Assembly: GCA_024644125.1 (NCBI GenBank) | Contig: JAHELQ010000013.1 | Location: 3,282-24,655 of the forward strand | DNA: 21,374 bases | From: Candidatus Aminicenantota bacterium | Lineage (GTDB): Bacteria; Acidobacteriota; Aminicenantia; UBA2199 | Direction of reading: 5' to 3' | Part shown: in pieces, positions 15,993 to 21,374 of the stretch | Numbering within the stretch: the first letter of the stretch is position 1 | Layout: each line of letters begins with the position of its first letter | The notes under the pieces: model-generated | The model's input: the letters and a program-made list of their open reading frames with translations, nothing else | What the model was told of the DNA's origin: nothing | Databases searched by the model: none | Position numbers and translations under genes: made by a program

Positions 15993-18347
15993 TTATTCAT
16001 ATCGTAAAGAATCAACCGGATGCGCCCGCGATGTTTTAACCGCTTGAAATGCCATGGCCAGGAAAGCAATCGCTAAAGCCACACCGCTGGAAATAAAAAA
16101 ATTGCCGGTCTCCGGTTCAATATGATAGGCAAAATTCGAAAGCCATTGCTTCGCGAACCAAAAACCCACAGGCCATGCCATACATACTCCCAACAACACC
16201 CACAAAAAAAATTGACGCATCAACTGTAAAAAAATCTCCCCTGTGCCAGCGCCGAGAATTTTCCTGACTCCAAATTCTTTTGTTCGTTGTTCCGCTGTGA
16301 ACGAGGTCAATCCCAGCAATCCCAAACCTGATAAAAATACCGCCATTCCGCTGAAATACAAAAGCAATGTCGCTAGCTTTTCTTCGTTGTCGTACATGTG
16401 ATCGTATTCTCGCATTAAAGAGCGATATTCGAGAGGATAGCCAGGATTCACGCGCCCCCAGACCTTTTTGAGGTATTCCAGCGAACCGGCAATTTTCCCC
16501 GGGGCCACTCTGACCAACAAAAAACCTTTCAACCTTCCGTCCCGCGCCGTGATGATCAAGGGAGAGATCTTTTTTTGCAGCGGTTGGAAGTTAAAATCTT
16601 CGACTACCCCCACCACCTGCCCCTCCTTTCCCCATAAAGTCAACTGCGCGCCGACGACTGGATCGATCCCTATCCGCCTGGCGGCTTCCTCGTTGATGAT
16701 TAAATTGTTTTTATCGCCGGGAAATTTTTCCGACAACTTTCTGCCCCGCACAAGATGAAGGCCCAGAGTGTCTAGATATTCAAAGTCGGCGCCGGTAAAC
16801 GCGAAGTAGAACCAGGTTTCCCTGGCTTTCCCTTCCCAAAGCACATCGCTGGTAAATCCCGAGACCATTGACGGAAGACGGTCGCATGCGGCGGACGACA
16901 CGATCCCCGGGTGTTTGCCGAGCTCTTGCTTCAGTATCCCGACATTATCGACACACTTTCCCGTCAAATATATGTAGAACAGGTTGTCGCGGTCGAGGCC
17001 GAGCTCCTTCTCCTTCATGAATTTCAATTGGGCATAAACCGTCAAGGTCCCAATGATCAACAGGGTAGCCATAAAAAATTGAAATATGACCAGAATTTTC
17101 CGCAATCGTGTTTTACTGCGGCCCGTCCAGGGACTCCCCCGCAACACGCCCAATAACGAACGGGATGATAAAAACAGCGCGGTATAACTTCCTGAACCAA
17201 TGGCCGTAAAAAAAATCACTCCAGCCAGAATCACGATATGGTGGAAATCAAGCAAACGTAACGCGAGATTTTTCCCGGACAACGCGTTAAACGACGGCAA
17301 AAAACATTCAACCATAACCAGCGCAACGATGAAGGCCATAAGCGTTTGTACTGTGGATTCGGCGAAAAATTGCCGGACGATTTGCTTCCTGAACGCCCCC
17401 ACAGCCTTTCGCAGTCCAACTTCCCGCGCCCGTTTCTCAGATCTGGCAGTGGCCAGGTTGATGAAATTGATACAGCCGATCAATAGAATAAACGATCCGA
17501 TACTCAGAAACAAAAAAATATTCCGTATCCGGCTATAGTCGTCCCCAAGGCTATACAGGTAAACATCCTCAAATTTTTTGATCCTCAAAAGCCATTTTTT
17601 GTCGGGATTGAATTTCTGAAGGATACAGGATATTTTGCTCTCCACATCCCCGGGTTTCGCATGTTTCGCCAATAACGCAAAAGTCGAAACCCTCAATGAC
17701 CGCCAATTGTCTTTTGCGTTGAGATAGGGCTCACGACTTAGATCCAACGCGTCGAAGGGTAGAAAAATATCGGCGCGAATCGTTGTATTGTCGGGTAAAT
17801 CGATCACGCCCGACACGACAAGCGGCACTGTACCGTCAATCGTCACAGTCTCCCCCAATGCACGGGCGGTTCCAAAATATTTTTGCGCGATCTCCCGGGT
17901 CACCACTACGGAATGGTTCCCGGGCAATAATTTGTCCGGATCCCCATAAACCACCGGAAACGAAAAAATATCGAATAAATGTGGATCCACCAGGGCGCAA
18001 CCGGACTCGTTGAATGTTTTCCCGCCGGCTCTCACCATCGACATCCAATTCAAAAAATTCGCGCAATCCTCTATTTCGGGAAAATTACCTTCGAGGTAAC
18101 GGGCAAGGCCCCTGGGAGTCCCATAGCGGAACATGGTGGCCACCGGCGGCTGGGGGTCTTCGACCAATATCTGGTATATAAAATCTCCACGCCGGTGAAA
18201 CCGGTCGAAGCTCAACTCGTGCTGAACCCATAGGAGAATGAGAGTGTAACAGGCCATCCCCACGGCAAGTCCCAACACATTGATAAAGGTATACCATCGG
18301 TGCCGCCCGGCATTTCTCAAAGCCAGTTTCAAATAATTCTTCAGCAT
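15993..18347 (-). CDS. MacB/FtsX-type ABC transporter permease
   Basis: A 784-residue protein with two FtsX-type permease halves. It begins MLKNYLKLALRNAGRHRWYTFINVLGLAVGMACYTLILLWV, with the first membrane segment at about 21-43. A large extracytoplasmic (MacB_PCD-like) domain follows, then three membrane segments at about 275-390 with SEKRAREVGLRKAVGA between them. A fourth segment at about 410-430 opens the second half; a second periplasmic domain and three membrane segments at about 660-784 end it, again with EQRTKEFGVRKILGAG. It ends in DSLRYE, usual for this group. It works with the ATPase 68 bases upstream and the adaptor to move substances across the envelope or to transmit force. Substrate unknown; no outer-membrane partner is in the window. 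Confidence 0.93.
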   Translation of the reverse strand: MLKNYLKLALRNAGRHRWYTFINVLGLAVGMACYTLILLWVQHELSFDRFHRRGDFIYQILVEDPQPPVATMFRYGTPRGLARYLEGNFPEIEDCANFLNWMSMVRAGGKTFNESGCALVDPHLFDIFSFPVVYGDPDKLLPGNHSVVVTREIAQKYFGTARALGETVTIDGTVPLVVSGVIDLPDNTTIRADIFLPFDALDLSREPYLNAKDNWRSLRVSTFALLAKHAKPGDVESKISCILQKFNPDKKWLLRIKKFEDVYLYSLGDDYSRIRNIFLFLSIGSFILLIGCINFINLATARSEKRAREVGLRKAVGAFRKQIVRQFFAESTVQTLMAFIVALVMVECFLPSFNALSGKNLALRLLDFHHIVILAGVIFFTAIGSGSYTALFLSSRSLLGVLRGSPWTGRSKTRLRKILVIFQFFMATLLIIGTLTVYAQLKFMKEKELGLDRDNLFYIYLTGKCVDNVGILKQELGKHPGIVSSAACDRLPSMVSGFTSDVLWEGKARETWFYFAFTGADFEYLDTLGLHLVRGRKLSEKFPGDKNNLIINEEAARRIGIDPVVGAQLTLWGKEGQVVGVVEDFNFQPLQKKISPLIITARDGRLKGFLLVRVAPGKIAGSLEYLKKVWGRVNPGYPLEYRSLMREYDHMYDNEEKLATLLLYFSGMAVFLSGLGLLGLTSFTAEQRTKEFGVRKILGAGTGEIFLQLMRQFFLWVLLGVCMAWPVGFWFAKQWLSNFAYHIEPETGNFFISSGVALAIAFLAMAFQAVKTSRAHPVDSLRYE

Positions 18348-18415
18348 ACAGATTCCCGCGTAGGGACTATCGCCAGTAAGGTCGCACTCGCTTAAAAATC
18401 AAACAGGGTCAATTT

Positions 18416-19105
18416 CTATACATGAAATTTTTTATTGATATTCTCAGTCACGATGTGACCGTCGAATAAATGGATGGTGCGCTGCCCGAATTCCGCGTAG
18501 GCTGGGGAATGCGTAACCATAATGATAGTAGCTCCATCTTCGTGGAGTTTGTTGAGTAGCCCCATAACCTCTTCGCCATTCTTGGAATCAAGATTACCGG
18601 TGGGCTCATCCGCCAGGATCAATTTCGGCCGGGTGACCAGGGCCCTCGCCACCGCGACCCTCTGCTGCTGTCCGCCGGACAACTGTTGCGGAAAATGAGT
18701 GCTGCGGGGAACCAATTGCATCTTCTCCAGCACCTCGTTCACGCGGGTTTTCCGTTCGGAAGCGGATACCTTCTGGTACAGCAGTGGCAATTCGACATTT
18801 TCATAAACCGTCAATTCATCGATCAGATTGAAACTCTGAAAAATAAAGCCGATGTTGGTTTTCCGCAACTGGGCGCGCTGCCGTTCGGTGTATCGCGACA
18901 CCTCTTCTCCTAAAAATAGATATTCACCGTCGCTGGGATTGTCGAGAAGTCCCAATATATTCAACAAAGTAGATTTCCCACAACCGGAGGGGCCCATAAT
19001 GGACACAAATTCCCCCTCCTTGATAGCCAGATTGACCTGATTCAAAGCAGTGGTTTCAACATCTTCCGTCATAAAAATCTTCTTCATGTTTTTTGTTTCA
19101 ATCAT
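18416..19105 (-). CDS. ABC transporter ATP-binding protein (MacB/LolD type)
   Basis: A 229-residue ATPase of normal length. Walker A is GPSGCGKST at 38-46; the signature is LSGGQQQRVAVARAL; Walker B is LILADEPTGNLD with the catalytic Glu; the H-loop His is in MVTHS. The DEPTGNLD and surrounding sequence are those of the LolD/MacB/FtsE group that powers FtsX-type permeases. AAGGAG (19117-19112) lies 6 bases before the ATG. It is placed between the adaptor and permease genes of the same operon. Confidence 0.96.
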   Translation of the reverse strand: MIETKNMKKIFMTEDVETTALNQVNLAIKEGEFVSIMGPSGCGKSTLLNILGLLDNPSDGEYLFLGEEVSRYTERQRAQLRKTNIGFIFQSFNLIDELTVYENVELPLLYQKVSASERKTRVNEVLEKMQLVPRSTHFPQQLSGGQQQRVAVARALVTRPKLILADEPTGNLDSKNGEEVMGLLNKLHEDGATIIMVTHSPAYAEFGQRTIHLFDGHIVTENINKKFHV

Positions 19106-19129
19106 CTAATACTCCTTTTTTTAAACATT

Positions 19130-20386
19130 TTATTTTAACACCAAACGCCCCATATCGCCAAAGTTATCATAACTGGAGGTAATTACCCGATCGCCGGCGG
19201 AAAGCCCCGACAACACTTCGAAAAACTGCGGATTTTGTCTGCCTAGCCGGATTTCTTTTTTGACCGCTACATCTTCCCCGTCTTCCAGTACATACACCCA
19301 ATTGCCGCCGGTCTTCTGGTAAAAACCGCCGCGGGCCAGAAGCAACGCCTCGGACAACTCTCCCAATTGGAGACGGACATGTAGAGTCTGCCCCCTACGA
19401 ATGCCTTCAGGCGTCTCATTCTGAAAATTCAGGTCTACCTGGAACTGCCCCTCCGTCACCTCAGGATACACTTTTTTTACTTCCAGACGGTACGGCTTAC
19501 CGGAAATTTCAATTTCACCCACCTTGCCGTCCTGCACCCTGCCGATATAATATTCATCGATCTCGGCTCGCACCATAAACCCCTGCATACCGTGAATCAC
19601 CCCCAGGCGTTCGCCCGGAGCCTTGGATTCGCCGATCTCGGCGTTCAAGGAGGTGAGATGGCCGGAGATGGGAGCTTTGAGTTCCATGTTGTCGAGCTTT
19701 TGCTTGGCCACGTCTAGATTTTCGTCCATCCGTTTCAATGAAGCCTCCAACTGGATAATCTGCTGACGGCGGAATTTCAAGTCTGTCTCCTGGCTTTTTT
19801 TCAATAACGTCAACCTTTCCTGGTGATATTCATACTCGTCCTTCACTTCATCGAAATCCTGCCTCGATATCAGTTTCTCGTTGAACAGCACTTGATTGCG
19901 TTCAAATTTCCGTTTGGAGGTCAGGATATTGTACTGCAACTCCGACATTTGGCGCTCCAGATCCTGCTTACGCTGCTCGAAGGTTAACCGCGTGTTGCGC
20001 AGGTTGTTGCTTTGTTGAAACAATTCGGCTTCCCGGTACATAATGTCCAGTAATAAATTGGTGTTGGAGAGTTTGAGAATTTTTGTCCCCTTTTCCACCA
20101 TCGAGCCCGCCTCGATAAATATTTTTTCCACACGACCCCCTTCAACAGCGTCCAGGTAGATCGTGTTGACCGGAATCACATTGCCTATAATTGGGATGTA
20201 CTCCTGGAACGGGGCTTTGGTGACGGTCGATACCGTCAAATGTTCCTTCTTGACATTCAATGTCGAACCCGATGCCTTGAATATCACCATGTACAGGATG
20301 ATAAACACAAACACGCCAATCAGAGAGTATTGCAATATCCGCTTCGGCGGCCATTTTTTCTTTTCAATTTTTCGATCCATACCCAT
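19130..20386 (-). CDS. HlyD/MacA-type periplasmic adaptor (membrane fusion protein)
   Basis: A 418-residue protein with one N-terminal membrane segment at about residues 18-38 (ILQYSLIGVFVFIILYMVIF). A lipoyl-like half follows (VEGGRVEKIFIEAGSMVEKGTKILKLSN). A long coiled coil at about 105-240 carries the adaptor hairpin, and the second lipoyl half is APISGHLTSLNAEIGESKAPGE. Beta-barrel and membrane-proximal domains complete it. It links the permease to an outer-membrane channel. The frame is open back to 20440, but I place the start at 20386, because GAGGAG lies 6 bases before that ATG and the sigma54 promoter would start transcription near 20401, after the upstream ATG. It is the first gene of the three-gene export operon. 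Confidence 0.9.
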   Translation of the reverse strand: MGMDRKIEKKKWPPKRILQYSLIGVFVFIILYMVIFKASGSTLNVKKEHLTVSTVTKAPFQEYIPIIGNVIPVNTIYLDAVEGGRVEKIFIEAGSMVEKGTKILKLSNTNLLLDIMYREAELFQQSNNLRNTRLTFEQRKQDLERQMSELQYNILTSKRKFERNQVLFNEKLISRQDFDEVKDEYEYHQERLTLLKKSQETDLKFRRQQIIQLEASLKRMDENLDVAKQKLDNMELKAPISGHLTSLNAEIGESKAPGERLGVIHGMQGFMVRAEIDEYYIGRVQDGKVGEIEISGKPYRLEVKKVYPEVTEGQFQVDLNFQNETPEGIRRGQTLHVRLQLGELSEALLLARGGFYQKTGGNWVYVLEDGEDVAVKKEIRLGRQNPQFFEVLSGLSAGDRVITSSYDNFGDMGRLVLK

Positions 20387-20392
20387 TTTGAA

Positions 20393-20398
20393 CTCCTC
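20393..20398 (-). promoter_or_regulatory. Strong ribosome-binding site that sets the adaptor start at 20386
   Basis: GAGGAG on the minus strand (20398-20393), 6 bases before ATG 20386. Confidence 0.8.
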
Positions 20399-20411
20399 GA
20401 GAATATTTATC

Positions 20412-20427
20412 AGCAAAAACGATGCCA
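20412..20427 (-). promoter_or_regulatory. Sigma54 (RpoN) promoter of the export operon
   Basis: On the minus strand TGGCAT (20427-20422), CGTTT, TTGCT (20416-20412). This matches the consensus TGGCAC-N5-TTGCW at all but one position and keeps GG-N10-GC. Transcription would begin near 20401, giving a leader of about 15 bases that just includes the GAGGAG ribosome-binding site. A divergent NtrC-type regulator gene starts 290 bases away and would be the expected activator. Confidence 0.75.
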
Positions 20428-20452
20428 GTATCTCCATCATTTTAACACATTA

Positions 20453-20467
20453 CCCCCTGCCCCCCCC
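20453..20467. repeat. C-rich homopolymer tract (C5, TG, C8)
   Basis: Five C (20453-20457), T, G, then eight C (20460-20467), about 25-40 bases upstream of the sigma54 -24 box. It is the longest G/C homopolymer I noticed in the window. Confidence 0.6.
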
Positions 20468-20547
20468 GAACTCATGACCGTACAAGTATCTTCACAAATG
20501 TCGCCTGCGAATTTTTCACGGTTCTCGCCTAAAGCCGCCCCAGAATA

Positions 20548-20563
20548 TGTCCGATTTGTCCGA
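20548..20563. repeat. Direct repeat TGTCCGA-N2-TGTCCGA
   Basis: TGTCCGA at 20548-20554 and again at 20557-20563, 9 bases apart in phase; a further GTCCG is at 20580-20584. A possible regulator-binding site; the function is inference. Confidence 0.4.
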
Positions 20564-20602
20564 AGTTGAAACAAGGGGCGTCCGGAAGCGTACACCACCG
20601 AC

Positions 20603-20632
20603 ACATATATATGTTAATATAAATAACACATA
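20603..20632. repeat. AT-rich palindrome and inverted repeat, candidate activator site
   Basis: ACATATATATGT (20603-20614) is a perfect 12-bp palindrome. Overlapping it, TATATGTTA (20608-20616) and TAACACATA (20624-20632) form a 9-7-9 inverted repeat with one mismatch. It lies about 205-230 bases upstream of the predicted sigma54 start and about 65-95 bases upstream of the regulator's own -10 box. Confidence 0.4.
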
Positions 20633-20671
20633 TTAGCGGGATAAAAAAAAATAGTTTCCACACATTAGGGC

Positions 20672-20700
20672 TTAAAATGGAAACGAACATGCTATATAAT
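20672..20700 (+). promoter_or_regulatory. Candidate sigma70 promoter of the NtrC-type regulator gene
   Basis: TTAAAA (20672-20677), 17-base spacer, perfect TATAAT (20695-20700). Transcription would start near 20707, inside or beside GAGG (20705-20708), which is the best ribosome-binding site for ATG 20716. The leader would be very short, so the exact start may differ. Confidence 0.45.
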
Positions 20701-20715
20701 AAGCGAGGATAAAAC

Positions 20716-21374
20716 ATGAAAGAGAAATTCGGAAACGTATTAGTGATTGACGACGACGAAGATGTGCTGCAAGCGGCGCGCCTGTTCTTGAAACAACATA
20801 TGGCGGTGGTTCATACCGAAAAAGATCCCAGGAAGATTCCGTTTTTAATTCAAAACGAAACCTATGACGTCTTACTGGACATGAATTTCACCAGAGATTC
20901 CACCAGCGGGCAGGAGGGATTCCATTGGCTCGGTAAAATATTCGAAATAGATCCCCAGGCGGTGGTGGTTTTGATCACCGCTTACGGCGATGTGAACATG
21001 GCTGTCCGGGCAATCAAGGAGGGTGCCACCGACTTTGTGCTGAAACCCTGGCAAAACGAGAAGCTCCTGGCCACCCTGTCGTCCGCCATGAGCCTGCGCA
21101 AGTCCCGTCGCGAAGTGGAGCGCCTGCGCTTCAGGCAAAAACAATTGATCGCGGACCTGGACCAACCGTTCCACGAATTTGTCGGAGTCTCCCAGGCAAT
21201 GCAACATGTGTACGCCACAATACAAAAAGTGGCGGCCACAGACGCCAATGTCCTGATACTGGGAGAAAACGGGACAGGCAAGGAATTGGTGGCCCGCGCC
21301 CTGCACCGTCATTCCCACCGGGAGAGCGAGGTCTTCATCTGCGTCGATATGGGAGCCATCAGCGAGACATTGTT
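20716..21374 (+). CDS. Sigma54-dependent NtrC-type response regulator (partial, 3' end outside window)
   Basis: 219 codons are visible before the window ends. Residues 1 to about 125 are a receiver domain: D12-D13 pocket, phosphoacceptor D55 in DVLLDMNF, T88 in VLITAYGD, K110 in LKPW. The loop after D55 is longer than usual (TRDSTSGQEG), as in the regulators that accompany FtsX-type permeases in FCB bacteria and Acidobacteria. A helical linker follows, then the AAA+ sigma54-activation domain beginning FVGVSQAM, with Walker A GENGTGKE at 183-190. The GAFTGA loop and DNA-binding domain are outside the window. GAGG (20705-20708) lies 7 bases before the ATG. It faces away from an export operon with a sigma54 promoter, its probable target; a sensor kinase gene is expected downstream. 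Confidence 0.94.
   Translation, partial: MKEKFGNVLVIDDDEDVLQAARLFLKQHMAVVHTEKDPRKIPFLIQNETYDVLLDMNFTRDSTSGQEGFHWLGKIFEIDPQAVVVLITAYGDVNMAVRAIKEGATDFVLKPWQNEKLLATLSSAMSLRKSRREVERLRFRQKQLIADLDQPFHEFVGVSQAMQHVYATIQKVAATDANVLILGENGTGKELVARALHRHSHRESEVFICVDMGAISETL

Larger units (their letters stand above)
20387..20715. other. Divergent intergenic region between the export operon and the NtrC-type regulator gene
   Basis: A 329-bp stretch without a credible gene. From left to right it holds the adaptor ribosome-binding site, a sigma54 promoter facing left, a C-rich tract, repeated GTCCG units, an AT-rich palindromic zone at 20603-20632, and a sigma70-like promoter facing right. The arrangement is what is expected of an enhancer-dependent promoter with its activator sites 100-250 bases upstream. 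Confidence 0.7.

Noticed and set aside
20387..20440. N-terminal extension of the adaptor (start at 20440)
   Set aside because: The extension contains the sigma54 promoter and the ribosome-binding site for ATG 20386, and no ribosome-binding site precedes 20440.
20529..20717. A 62-codon minus-strand open frame in the divergent spacer
   Set aside because: It has no ribosome-binding site, overlaps promoter and repeat elements, and its composition is that of AT-rich spacer DNA.

Overview
The window is a piece of a bacterial chromosome of roughly balanced base composition, dense in genes and without mobile elements, CRISPR arrays, tRNA or rRNA genes that I can see. The gene content suggests a Gram-negative bacterium of the FCB group or of the Acidobacteria/Aminicenantes type: a GG-Bacteroidales-type radical-SAM/SPASM pair, an S55-peptidase-domain secreted protein, a DUF4388 protein, and a MacB/FtsX-type permease-ATPase-adaptor set divergent from an NtrC-type regulator. 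This placement is inference from family distribution.

Layout. (1) Bases 1-1470, plus strand: the tail of a probable radical-SAM peptide maturase, overlapped by a complete SPASM protein of the 'pseudo-rSAM' type with an apparent N-terminal peptide-recognition region. This is the end of a ribosomal-peptide (RiPP) modification locus; the precursor is not in the window. (2) Bases 1520-10176, plus strand: eight tightly packed genes, possibly one long operon: a stand-alone receiver, a secreted S55-domain protein, a secreted beta-propeller protein, sucC and sucD, an FHA-GGDEF diguanylate cyclase, a small membrane protein and an AI-2E-family membrane protein. (3) Bases 10179-15261, minus strand: guaA then dnaE, convergent with region 2 with only 2 bp between stop codons. 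(4) Bases 15327-15927, minus strand: a DUF4388 gene with a near-consensus sigma70 promoter. (5) Bases 15993-20427, minus strand: an export operon (adaptor, ATPase, permease) behind a near-perfect sigma54 promoter. (6) From 20716, plus strand: the start of a sigma54-dependent response regulator, truncated by the window edge and facing away from the export operon.

How the genes work together. Regions 5 and 6 form a readable circuit: the NtrC-type regulator probably binds sites in the 329-bp divergent spacer and activates the sigma54 promoter of the export operon; a sensor kinase is expected just beyond the window. In region 2 the receiver, S55 protein and propeller are coupled and look like an uncharacterised cell-envelope module, while sucCD is translationally coupled to a c-di-GMP synthase gene. 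Two genes (the receiver and guaA) have a promoter -10 box so close to the ATG, and so little Shine-Dalgarno sequence, that their mRNAs may be leaderless. Two start codons (8775 and 20386) are placed inside longer open frames because of strong ribosome-binding sites; the second also agrees with the sigma54 promoter.
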